Shown: piece after piece, positions 8,401 to 14,809 of the stretch
Layout: the number at the start of each line of letters is the position of its first letter
How positions within the stretch are numbered: the stretch's first letter is position 1
From: Hemicentrotus pulcherrimus
Taxonomy: Eukaryota; Echinodermata; Echinoidea; Camarodonta; Strongylocentrotidae
Assembly (NCBI GenBank): GCA_003118195.1
Contig: BEXV01000653.1
Location: forward strand, 180,984-196,236
Direction of reading: 5' to 3'
Length of the DNA: 15,253 bases
Translations under genes and position numbers: made by a program
The notes under the pieces: model-generated
Database searches by the model: none
The model's input: the letters and a program-made list of their open reading frames with translations, nothing else
Told to the model about the DNA's origin: nothing

Positions 8401-9587
8401 TGTGTTTAGTTGTGCACGTCTTACAAATGAAACTATATCTGATCATTGTGTTTTATTTTATGCGTTGCAGGTGGAACGGACACGCATCTTCTACTCCTTG
8501 ACCTCCGACCCCAGGGACTGGATGGAGCTCGTGGAGAGTTTGTGCTTGAGCGTGTAGGAATCGTCCTCAATAAGAACACGTGTCCTGGAGACAAGAGCGC
8601 CCTCAAGCCAGGCGGTCTAAGGATCGGTACACCGGCTCTCACATCAAGAAACTTCAAGGTTACAGATTTCATGATGGTGGTTGACTACATCGATAGAGGT
8701 GAGTAGTCGTCTGACTCTCATTCATGGGGGAGAAGGATACATGTTTAGGATCTGTATAGAATAGGTTAATAAGATATCATGCTTGTGATATATCCTCTTT
8801 TTGTTTTCATTGTGATGAAAATACCAGACTGTTAATCCAAATCGACCTGACTTGGCGCATTATCTTGATGTTACCCTTAGCTGACTGTGATTATCAAGGC
8901 TTATATTTCACAACACCAAACAAATGCTACCTTCCCAACTTTCTTTCAAAACAAAACTGATGTGTAGATTTTTCCTAAAACAAGTGAATAGTATGTACAT
9001 GTAGTTTTTCATTACTTTTGTTCTAACACATTTTTTTTGCAAGGAGTTTTCTATGTTAGATGATTTATGAATGACTTGATTGTATCATCTTAGTGTGTTT
9101 AATAACCTGGTGTTTTGGTGGTTAACTAAATTTACAGCACAGTTTTGAACACATGGGACTGGTAGGCAATGATGAAGAAAAATGGATGTGAAAGTTTACA
9201 GATTCTTCAATTTATTCATGATACCTGTAGTAGAAAACAGCGGAAAGCGAAGTTCCTACAATAATTTGATTCTTAAATGTATTATTCATCTTTGATTTGT
9301 AGTTATAAGTGCCAGTTTTGCCCTCCATATCCCAGATTTTGTTTAATAATGGTGGCAGCCATATTCATTATTCAAATTCATTGCCTGACTCATCTCGTTA
9401 ACTTATCTATTACACAGGTCTGAAGTTGACTGCAGAGGCAAACAAGAACTGTTCAGGCACAACCCTTCGTGACTTTAAGGCTTACGTCACAAGCGATTCA
9501 GACTTCCAATCCAAACTTGCTGCCCTTGAAAAGGAGGTCGAGTCTTTTGCTGTAAGGTTCCCATTACCTGGTCATGAAGTTCTGTAA
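2132..9587 (+). CDS. SHMT1: Serine hydroxymethyltransferase, cytosolic-type, complete seven-exon gene
   Basis: PLP enzyme that interconverts serine plus tetrahydrofolate with glycine plus 5,10-methylene-tetrahydrofolate. The coding parts 2132-2451, 5349-5707, 6565-6777, 7282-7395, 8097-8219, 8471-8698 and 9418-9587 sum to 1527 nt (508 residues plus TAA), and all junctions are GT-AG and in frame. Visible motifs: LELIASENF (residues 74-82), catalytic Glu101 in [13 protein letters not shown] (107-111), GGHLTHG with His174, DMAHVSG with Asp254 and His257, [10 protein letters not shown] with Schiff-base Lys283, FPGLQGGPH (322-330), NKNTCPGD (410-417) and the carboxylate-binding Arg427 in GGLRIGTPA. 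Relative to human SHMT1 (483 aa), the extra length lies almost wholly in the first 50 residues, which contain a tandem repeat. No mitochondrial presequence is visible, so the cytosol is the likely site. Whether it is the orthologue of SHMT1 or the ancestor of SHMT1 and SHMT2 cannot be told here. Confidence 0.96.
2165..2263 (+). repeat. In-frame coding minisatellite, 36-bp unit x 2.75, in SHMT exon 1
   Basis: Units at 2165-2200, 2201-2236 and a 27-bp unit at 2237-2263 each begin AAGACAGTCAC and encode [24 protein letters not shown] and KTVTNGDGS. The second and third units are closer to each other (ACCAATGG) than to the first (ACTAACGG). The unit length is a multiple of three, so copy-number change would not break the frame. 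The insert lies in the non-catalytic N-terminal arm. Confidence 0.93.
2452..2830. other. 5' part of SHMT intron 1
   Basis: Begins with donor GTATAA. The stretch from about 2561 (AAAGGGATAG) looks like dispersed repeat sequence. It includes the palindromes at 2660-2671 and 2734-2753 and a short direct repeat of TTGGTTATAAT (about 2774-2802). No coding signal was seen. Confidence 0.5.
2734..2753. repeat. Perfect 20-bp palindrome in SHMT intron 1
   Basis: ATTTGTGGTG and its exact reverse complement meet at GTGCAC with no spacer. A 12-bp palindrome, TTTACCGGTAAA, lies nearby at 2660-2671. Both sit in repeat-like sequence that follows exon 1. Confidence 0.9.
3737..3904 (+). repeat. Imperfect ATC/ATT-rich microsatellite
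   Basis: About 170 bp is dominated by ATC and ATT triplets with interruptions (for example TCATCATTATTATCATTATC). It lies inside the 1.4-kb element and explains the isoleucine-rich open frames read through it. Confidence 0.85.
3951..4155. mobile_element. 205-bp foldback element nested in the 1.4-kb element
   Basis: The ends are TACCATGG and CCATGGTA. The left arm (3951-4038) and right arm (4049-4155) are inverted copies around a 10-nt loop (TTTAATGACC). The right arm has about 19 extra bases (around CAACATACCCTGG). The inner part, from CCATGGTTATCATGG to GAAATACATTG, is perfectly inverted. The terminal TA pairs would fit a TA target duplication of Tc1/mariner-type insertions, but that is inference. 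Confidence 0.85.
4227..5348. other. 3' part of SHMT intron 1
   Basis: AT-rich intron sequence without a recognisable gene. The only clear structure is a perfect 20-bp palindrome at 5050-5069 built from ACATACATGT, which contains two overlapping TACATGTA octamers. Confidence 0.6.
5349..5707 (+). CDS. SHMT1: SHMT coding exon 2 (YYGG to IIAG)
   Basis: Completes Arg107 and encodes residues 108-226 plus the first base of Gly227. It starts after acceptor TTTGTTAACAG and ends at GCAG|GTGAGT, phase 1. It contains [30 protein letters not shown] (His174 stacks over PLP in the family) and [16 protein letters not shown]. The stretch after RYYGG reads GGTQFFDE; most homologues have GGTEF/YxDE, so a highly conserved Glu is Gln113 here. 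Confidence 0.95.
5745..6040 (-). mobile_element. tRNA-derived SINE in SHMT intron 2
   Basis: Read on the - strand, the element opens at about 6040 with GGGTAACAGCTCAGTCGG. This holds an A-box-like AGCTCAGTCGG (6033-6023) and, after 32 bases, a B-box-like GGTTCGAAACT (5990-5980), the internal RNA polymerase III promoter layout. The D-arm GCTC...GAGC is intact. The body passes through CCTTTGGTAAGGCATTAATCC and a (GGT)8 run, and ends in an AT-rich tail near TATAGCGC. The tail end is approximate and no clear target duplication was found. Confidence 0.75.
5823..5846 (+). repeat. (GGT)8 microsatellite inside the intron 2 SINE
   Basis: Eight perfect GGT units follow ACAGC. The run lies in the SINE body or tail and is likely length-variable. 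Confidence 0.95.
6345..6428 (-). mobile_element. Degraded second SINE copy in intron 2
   Basis: The stretch GTAGCAAAGTGTAGGTTGATG followed by TCTTGCCAAAAGATGTTAGTG resembles the copy at 1183-1275 and, more weakly, the core of the full element at 5745-6040 (GATTAATGCCTTACCAAAGG). The B box is reduced to GGTTAATTC on the - strand. It lies about 300 bp from the better copy, in the same orientation. Confidence 0.5.
6565..6777 (+). CDS. SHMT1: SHMT coding exon 3 (PLP-lysine exon)
   Basis: Encodes residues 227-297 plus the first base of Gly298. The acceptor is CCTTCTTGTCAG and the donor AGAG|GTAACA (phase 1 on both sides). It carries [23 protein letters not shown] (Asp254 binds the pyridine nitrogen, His257 lies close by) and [13 protein letters not shown] with Lys283, the Schiff-base lysine. 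The Lys283 offset of 26 from human Lys257 equals the offset of the catalytic Glu101, confirming there is no indel between them. Confidence 0.95.
6778..7281. other. SHMT intron 3
   Basis: A 504-bp GT-AG phase-1 intron. I see only AT-rich sequence and no repeat or RNA gene that I can name. Confidence 0.8.
7282..7395 (+). CDS. SHMT1: SHMT coding exon 4 ([10 protein letters not shown])
   Basis: Encodes residues 298-335 plus the first base of Gly336, phase 1 on both sides. The acceptor is TCTTTTACCAG and the donor GGAG|GTAAGG. The segment from Val299 to Glu314 covers the variable loop between the PLP domain and the tetramer-contact region and is one residue shorter than in human SHMT1. [16 protein letters not shown] is the conserved glycine-rich stretch near the phosphate site of the partner subunit. 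Confidence 0.93.
7396..8096. other. SHMT intron 4
   Basis: A 701-bp GT-AG phase-1 intron. It includes a short direct repeat of TTTTGTATGTCTG (around 7703-7733) and a TACCGGTA palindrome at 7585-7592. Nothing else is identifiable. Confidence 0.8.
8097..8219 (+). CDS. SHMT1: SHMT coding exon 5 (start of C-terminal domain)
   Basis: Encodes residues 336-376 plus the first base of Gly377, phase 1 on both sides. The acceptor is AATGGAATTCAG and the donor TCAG|GTGAGT. It holds [16 protein letters not shown] and the helix [22 protein letters not shown], which align by eye with the family's AVALKQA...FK.Y...VV.N...L...L. region. Confidence 0.93.
8471..8698 (+). CDS. SHMT1: SHMT coding exon 6 (folate and carboxylate site)
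   Basis: Encodes residues 377-452 plus the first base of Gly453, phase 1 on both sides. The acceptor is TTTATGCGTTGCAG and the donor AGAG|GTGAGT. It contains [29 protein letters not shown] (Asn412 corresponds to the Asn that contacts folate in bacterial structures) and [13 protein letters not shown] with Arg427, which binds the substrate carboxylate. Thr381 replaces the Asn of the usual GGTDNH; this position varies in some animals. Confidence 0.95.
8699..9417. other. SHMT intron 6
   Basis: A 719-bp GT-AG phase-1 intron. It contains a low-confidence C/D-box snoRNA candidate (listed separately) and a TACATGTA octamer at 8996-9003; otherwise nothing recognised. Confidence 0.8.
8812..8884 (+). 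ncRNA. Possible C/D-box snoRNA in SHMT intron 6
   Basis: A GTGATGA box C (8812-8818), CTGA as box D' (8847-8850), a TGATG-type box C' (8876-8880) and CTGA as box D (8881-8884) appear in the right order. However, C' directly abuts D unless C' is ignored, and only a weak 4-bp terminal stem can be drawn (TCAT with GTGA). I did not recognise an rRNA target for the segments upstream of D' or D. It could easily be chance. Confidence 0.12.
9418..9587 (+). CDS. SHMT1: SHMT coding exon 7 (C-terminus and stop)
   Basis: Completes Gly453 and encodes residues 454-508 plus TAA at 9585-9587. The acceptor is CTATTACACAG. The end reads [20 protein letters not shown] followed by HEVL, matching the family's C-terminal EEVE.FA..FPLPG signature. 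The protein therefore ends where SHMTs normally end. Confidence 0.95.
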
Positions 9588-9820
9588 AAACAGACCCTAC
9601 AATAGCATCAGCCATGTACTTACTGACCAAGAGTGCCTTATAGTCCACTGCAATTTGTACTGGGCAAGTGTTTGCTCTTTGAGGTAAAGCAACTGAAATG
9701 AATCCTGTTAATTATTATTCAACATAAGTATTTTTTATTTATGATTTTGTCCAACATAAGTCTTAAAAGATTTATGAAATATTGTTTGTAAATGAGAACT
9801 TTTTCAAATTACTGTTTGAA

Positions 9821-9826
9821 ATTAAA
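9821..9826 (+). terminator. Candidate SHMT polyadenylation signal
   Basis: ATTAAA, the commonest variant of AATAAA, lies 234 nt after the stop codon. It is followed by a moderately GT-rich stretch (GTAGTTGGTATAC). No AATAAA occurs between the stop and this point. Longer 3'UTRs are possible. Confidence 0.3.
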
Positions 9827-9923
9827 TGTCCGGATAAACGACCTGTAAGGACACAATGTAGTTGGTATACAAGCTGAAATATTAATTTATGTATATCTGG
9901 TAAAGGAATTGAAAGAAACCCCT

Positions 9924-9994
9924 CAGAATTAGTTTTGGAATGAGCATGAGAATTGGTTTTAGAAAGAGTATGAGAATTATTTTAGACATGATAA
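9924..9994 (+). repeat. 24-bp minisatellite, three units
   Basis: Units at 9924-9947, 9948-9971 and 9972-9994 share GAATT, a TTTT run, and a GAG/ATG-rich end (for example GAGAATTGGTTTTAGAAAG). They are diverged copies. Confidence 0.8.
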
Positions 9995-10098
9995 AACTGG
10001 TCACAGGCATATAAAAAAACAGTGAGCAGGATGCATTTTGTTATAAACATGTAGCTTGTATTCACTTATGCCAATCATGCAACATTTATATATTTGTT

Positions 10099-10446
10099 AT
10101 GCCTCCGCTACAAAGTAGCCGGAGGCATTATGTTTTCAGGTTGTCCGTCCGTCCCGTTCTCGTGATCGTGTTATCTCAAGAACTGATTAATGGATTACCT
10201 CCAAACTTGGGTCATGTATGTCTCTTGCAGAGCCAATGAAGTGATTAAATTTTAGGGTCATGAGGTCAAAGATCAAAGGGTCATACAATTACATATATGA
10301 ATAATTACATATACATGTATATGAAAAATAGCTTGTAATTATGATATTTTGAGAACCTGTTAATGGATTACAATCAAAATTGAATTTTTAAAATTGCTTC
10401 TGTTTTGGTTTGGTCTGTTTTGGTTTCCGCTCTATGGCGGAAGCAT
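10099..10446. mobile_element. 348-bp hairpin-ended repeat
   Basis: The left end folds as ATGCCTCCGCTAC / GTAGCCGGAGGCAT around AAA. The right end folds as TTCCGC / GCGGAA and finishes in AGCAT, so the two termini are also loosely inverted (ATGCCTCCGC against ATGCTTCCGC). The interior has GTCCGTCCGTCC and GGTCA/AGGTCA repeats, and a block containing TTAATGGATTAC occurs twice (about 10171-10209 and 10343-10382). It resembles dispersed repeats seen in marine invertebrate genomes; I have no family name for it. Confidence 0.65.
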
Positions 10447-10782
10447 CATTTTTTACTGCATGCAGTGGTAGATCCATCTACTAACATGGCAGGGATAATT
10501 CTCTTGTATATAAGTTGTAAATCATGTGTATTACTGTAAGATAAAAGACTACTAATTTTTGTTTTTGTGTGGATAACCTCTTTATGTATAATGTAGGAAA
10601 TCACCTTGGTTTTACAGATTTGATGTACCGGTAGTTTTGAATTGTCTATTTCAGGCTGTAAATATGTCAAATTCCACCCAATAATGGCGCTTTTGTACAT
10701 GTGTGTTGATGAATCTGGGACATCACACCCAAATTTTGAGTGAAATAAGGGACCAAGGTTGTACAATATTTCCTGTATGATG

Positions 10783-11002
10783 CTGTAAATGCCGTTATTT
10801 TTGTGTGATTAGTTTTTTCGCGCTGAGCGCAACCCAAATCATATTTGCGGGTACTTAAATTCGCGTTGCATGCAATTCAGCCCGTTCAATACATGCATAA
10901 GAAGTCATGCTTATATTTTTGCGAGTTCTAAAATTTAAGCTTTTCGATCTTAGCGCTAAATCCGCAAATATTAATGTACTGCAAATATTTCTACTTTTAC
11001 AG
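10783..11002. mobile_element. 220-bp MITE-like element
   Basis: The ends CTGTAAA (10783-10789) and TTTACAG (10996-11002) are inverted, with further partial inversion inside (TATTTTTG against CAAATATTT). The interior is rich in TTCGCG and GCGGGTACTTAAATTCGCG, unlike the surrounding AT-rich DNA. There is no ORF. A target duplication is not evident. Confidence 0.45.
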
Positions 11003-11730
11003 TAGTTGATTTAGTTGATGTATGATATTCTTGAGACCTATTTTGTGTGTGCTTCTAGGGACTGTAATCTGAGTAGAAACCTTAGCTCATGTCATTCCAT
11101 CAATGTTTCAATGGTGTGGTCATTGTATGTATATAATCCATCCTGAACCTCATAAAGCGTGAGGTAAATTCATCATGAATTCTGGTAGTGACTACTGTAC
11201 AAAGTCATTTAAAAGTCCAGTAGTCCATGAAAGCTTCCAGTAGAGGGTAGGAACCGACAACTAAGAAGAAAAAAGTGATATCTGCTGAGACTTAAATACC
11301 TTGCTTTCAGCTGTTGTTAGTCTCTTTGTTTCCATTTGCCGAGCCAGAAACTCTATCCAAATGGGAGGATTTCCTTTATTTTCTTCCATGATGACGAAAT
11401 TGAAGAGATTTTGTTTTTTGCTTCAATATACAAGTTTATGGTATTTAATTTGAAAATTATTTTCAAAAGGAATGTATCATTACTGTTATGTAAAATACCG
11501 CCAAACTTGTTGGACAATTGCTGTCAGCTGACACAGTAGTAATGATTTGTCAAGAAGATATTAAATATATCTGAAAATGTATCTCTGTGTGTATGAAGCA
11601 TAGTTTTGAATGAGTTATTGGATACTTGTGAGGAGTGTTGCACAGGAAATACGGGAGTTATAATGACATGAAAGTTAGCAGAAGCGTTATGGTTAACAAC
11701 AACAATAATTTGTAAGGTGCCAAATCCAAG

Positions 11731-11767
11731 TTCCATAAGCAAAGTTGACTACACCTTGCTTATGGAA
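11731..11767. repeat. Perfect 12-bp inverted repeat with 13-nt loop
   Basis: TTCCATAAGCAA (11731-11742) is exactly inverted at 11756-11767. It lies in the tail-to-tail intergenic region. It is not followed by a T-run on either side that would suggest an RNA polymerase III terminator. Confidence 0.85.
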
Positions 11768-12832
11768 TGGAATAGATTGCATTTCACTGACTGAAATGTC
11801 AAAACCTAAAGTCAGTATATACATTAGAAATATAAACAATTTTATTTCATGTATATAAGCAATTATTGTTACATGTAAACTTCATATTTTTCCTTGTCTT
11901 AACCAAATCCTACCAACAATTGAACAGCAAAAGTAGCCTTGATATTAATGGTTATGAAGAAAATGAAACTAGAAACAAAGAAAAACAAAAAAAATAAACA
12001 ACATTATAAAGAAACAAATAAAAACTAAGTGCAGATTCAATAGGTATGATACCAACTCTTTCTTATCTCATCAAATTTATTCAATTTGGAGTCATTCAAG
12101 GTTGCATGTACTATGAACATTGCGTTGCTAATACCTTTCACTCGGCAGTCTGAAAGGTTGTTTGAGGTTTAAAATATTTAGTTTCTGAGATGAATGAACT
12201 TTTGTCAGCAACAAGGTCATGATTTAAAATGGTCAAGTAATTTTCTGCTTCATTTTTTAGGAATATAATATGAAAGCAAACCATGTTAAATGAGGTTATT
12301 AAATTTGCTATTTGTATGCAGTTAGATTCACACAGATTTTGTCATTAAAATCGGAAATATTGTGTACAAGGGGGAGATGCAAGTTTCCGCATATTCCCTA
12401 TCAAAACATAAATATTATACAAAATGTAAAGTCTGGGTCTCGACTAGTTCCTGTATATACAATATATATTATTTACATTTCATTTCAAACAAACACACAA
12501 TGATCTATGGCAATTTTCATCCTAAATGTTAAAGTTGTCATTAGACAACACTTTTAATCGTATTCAGTCAGTGCAATCAACATTCTATATAATTCCCTAA
12601 AAAAGAAGCTCTAAAAAATCTAGTTCTGGTTTGCAATTCATCTGAGGAAAACTAACATCTGAATATGTACATCATCCATAAAAACATTCAATCCAATATT
12701 CACACAATGTATGCTTTGACATAGTTACTATTAGCCTTTGGTAATTATTGCTCTTTATGCATGAAAGAGGTGAAATTTCACAAACTAAGAAAGAAAGAAA
12801 CATAGGTAAAATGAGAAAAGTAAAGTTTAGCT

Positions 12833-12868
12833 AGACAGAGAAGAGAAAGAGAGAAAGAGCGAGAGAGA
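12833..12868 (+). repeat. GA-rich simple sequence
   Basis: An almost pure purine run of AGAGAAAGAG type, about 36 bp. Confidence 0.85.
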
Positions 12869-13810
12869 TCCAGTGGTCATGCTAATTGTACGAAGAAGCA
12901 TTCATCTAGAAAATATGATTTTTTTTTTCTTTCTCCAAACAATAATGATGTACATTCTTTACAAGTGTTTCGAAAGGAAATGATCCGATATTAAGGGGAA
13001 GTCAAAAAAGTCAAAGTAGTTTGACAATTGTTGTTCCATACGTAACCAATAATAAAAATACAGTACATACAAAATTTGGCATCGCAATTTGTTTACAGCA
13101 GGGCTGTCAACTTGATATAAACCACAGGTTTACGACACACACAAAAAAAAATTGATAATGTACCTTGTCCATGTATATGTGTAATGAATACTAACAACTT
13201 AGTCTGTGGTCTTCCTTAGTGTATTCCATTGAATTGTTTTACAGTCAATCCAAATGGAGAATGCTTGAAACCATTTACCAGAGAAAATAATTGTCCTCTA
13301 GGTAGATAGTTTTCTATCACTTCTTGGTGACATTATACATCATTCATCACTCTTCCGTCCGTTATTCATGTCCAAAACATTCCAAACGGATTAAGGATGG
13401 ATGAATGATCTAAATAGAAATCAATCATATTATTACATATCTCCAAACACTTTCTCATACTGCATTTCTCAGATTATTAATTATCAATATGTTGAGTAGG
13501 GTGTAATTCCTACACAAGCATCTAACCCTAAAAGTTTAACATACTATTCATTTGATAAAAAATAACAGCTCTGCCCTTCGGCTCATCTTGAGCTTGCGTC
13601 ATCTGTATGACTTTGTATATAACAGGATAGAAGATGAAATGGTGCAAATCAGTAAATCTGTCGGACAGTGTAACTCTAAGTTCCAGACGCATGTCTATTG
13701 GCTAGTTTGATGTTGCAGTATATTATTGAATCCATATAGCCAGCCGAAAATATGATGACATCTCATGCTCCTCGCGGGACTATGTTTCTCTCACTATTCT
13801 ACTGCAGGAA

Positions 13811-13816
13811 TTTAAT
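13811..13816 (-). terminator. Candidate polyadenylation signal of the receptor-like gene
   Basis: ATTAAA on the - strand, 56 nt past the stop codon. It would give a very short 3'UTR. More distant AATAAA signals at 12081-12076 and 11846-11841 are alternatives. Confidence 0.25.
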
Positions 13817-13871
13817 CTGTTTGCATAATTATTCGTGAATTACATTATGGATAGTCATTAAAATATCCAGT

Positions 13872-14540
13872 TCACCTCCAAACGGAATTGCTCACCAGGA
13901 ACGTTATCAAGAATATTAGTACAAGGCGATGTGACTGTGTAGTAAGTCGAGCTGCACTGCTAGCTAATGGTATGTTTGACATACTCTCGTTGAAATAAAA
14001 ACATTTACCGTCTTCCAATTTGCCAATGTCCATTCGTCTGCTTGTACAGAAGTCACTTCCTTTGGAGTATAAGTCTCCTATCTGACTCCCTTTCAACATG
14101 GCGGTTTTACAGTGGTGTAACAGGGCATCACAAAACTCTTCACAGACGGTCAGACGCTGTACGATGTAGAAACGATGCTGATGAGGAGAGCATATATAAC
14201 ACATGAGATAATTAATGTAGCGTTGGCATTGCTTAGAAGCGCCTGGTAGTGACTTCATCTTTTTGAAGGTAACATCAATCTCGATCTGTCTGCAGCAACT
14301 GTTTTCACGAAACCACGTACAGTTTTTAAGGTCTGGTTGGACCTCTGGAGCGCGGTTGTTGAAAAATGTACAAAACTGGAGCTCAGGAGGTCCTGTGGGG
14401 TTGTAACCAACTACATCCCCACTCTCCAAAGCATATGATGAAGATAGAACGAATACAACAATTATTCCAAAGTATGCACGTAATGAAAATGCATTTTTCG
14501 CCATGAGAAAGAAGCTTTTGTATGATACAGGCGCCGCCAT
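13872..14540 (-). CDS. Folate-receptor-like, secreted, probably GPI-anchored cysteine-rich protein
   Basis: Single-exon protein of 222 residues from the ATG at 14540 (AAAATGG context); TGA at 13874-13872. Alternative in-frame starts lie at 14675 and 14504. The start at 14504 gives the most compact signal peptide, with the hydrophobic core at about residues 20-37 of the 222-aa form. Twelve cysteines follow (57, 74, 82, 83, 105, 114, 117, 133, 137, 144, 165, 180). CTWFRENSCC, C-x8-C-x2-CSP and CEEFC-x6-C match the spacing of folate receptors (human CSPWRKNACC, C-x8-C-x3-CSP, CKEDC-x6-C), supporting a Folate_rec-type domain (Pfam PF03024). The Asp-Val after the CC pair lines up by eye with the pterin-binding Asp of human FR-alpha. 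The aromatic pocket tryptophans are not obvious, so the ligand is unknown. Sequons are NCT and NES. The C-terminus has small residues (ASSAA) followed by a hydrophobic tail to the stop, which fits a GPI signal. Confidence 0.85.
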   Translation of the reverse strand: MAAPVSYKSFFLMAKNAFSLRAYFGIIVVFVLSSSYALESGDVVGYNPTGPPELQFCTFFNNRAPEVQPDLKNCTWFRENSCCRQIEIDVTFKKMKSLPGASKQCQRYINYLMCYICSPHQHRFYIVQRLTVCEEFCDALLHHCKTAMLKGSQIGDLYSKGSDFCTSRRMDIGKLEDGKCFYFNESMSNIPLASSAARLTTQSHRLVLIFLITFLVSNSVWR

Positions 14541-14646
14541 TTTAGATATTCGATGCTCATCTATAACGGTCCCCGATGAAAACTCATCGATTGTGCGTGC
14601 GTGTGTGTGGGTGTGTTGGTAGAAATGTGCATCCAATTTGCTCCGT

Positions 14647-14682
14647 TGCACCATGGACCCTGTGGTAGGGTCCATGGTTGCA
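14647..14682. promoter_or_regulatory. Strong hairpin in the 5' leader/promoter region of the receptor-like gene
   Basis: The arms TGCACCATGGACCCT (14647-14661) and AGGGTCCATGGTTGCA (14667-14682) pair with one bulged base around loop GTGGT. On the - strand the right arm holds an ATG at 14675 in very good context (ACCATGG), in frame with the 222-residue protein; a second ATG at 14654 is in the other arm. If this region is transcribed, the hairpin would bury both upstream starts. Confidence 0.75.
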
Positions 14683-14779
14683 CGATGCGTTAATGCATCA
14701 TGATGTATACGTCTCGTGTCTGTGTATGTGTGGGTATTATTAGTGTATGACTACTCTAACTGTGATATTGGCGTGTGTG

Positions 14780-14809
14780 TTTATACCAGCGTGCTGTGTG
14801 AGCGCCAAA
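14780..14809 (-). promoter_or_regulatory. Candidate promoter: TATA-like box with adjacent E2F-like site
   Basis: On the - strand, TTTGGCGC (14809-14802) matches the E2F consensus TTTSSCGC. It is followed 16 nt later by TATAAA (14785-14780). Transcription starting about 25-30 nt downstream, near 14755, would give a leader of about 215 nt before the ATG at 14540, including the hairpin at 14647-14682. The motifs are short and the assignment rests on position only. Confidence 0.35.

Larger units (their letters stand above)
9588..10098. other. SHMT 3'UTR and downstream DNA
   Basis: Probably transcribed to near 9840. The remainder contains the 24-bp minisatellite listed separately and no coding signal. 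Confidence 0.5.
11003..13810. other. Intergenic region between the convergent genes
   Basis: No coding exon is recognised. The features are the hairpin at 11731-11767, a GA-rich run at 12833-12868, a TACATGTA octamer at 11870-11877, and a 10-bp inverted repeat ATCATTCATC/GATGAATGAT (13339-13348, 13400-13409). Part may be long 3'UTR of the receptor-like gene: AATAAA on the - strand occurs at 12081-12076 and 11846-11841. Confidence 0.5.

Noticed and set aside
8433..8672. 79-residue - strand open frame across exon 6
   Set aside because: Shadow of the conserved SHMT exon on the opposite strand.
8471..8698. Loss of the folate-contacting Asn through GGTDNH to GGTDTH
   Set aside because: The Asn shown to contact folate in bacterial SHMT lies in the NKN motif, which is intact here (Asn412). 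The Thr381 change is only an uncommon variant.
10446..10766. 106-residue - strand open frame in the intergenic region
   Set aside because: No recognisable domain, no signal peptide, AT-rich composition like its surroundings, and it starts at the edge of a repeat.
13339..13409. Inverted repeat ATCATTCATC/GATGAATGAT as a regulatory stem
   Set aside because: The loop is about 50 nt with only partial inner pairing; too weak to call.
13872..14675. Full 267-residue reading of the receptor-like protein as the default model
   Set aside because: The first 45 residues are partly translated GT-repeat and hydrophilic, and the signal sequence fits starts at 14540 or 14504 better. It is kept as an alternative only.
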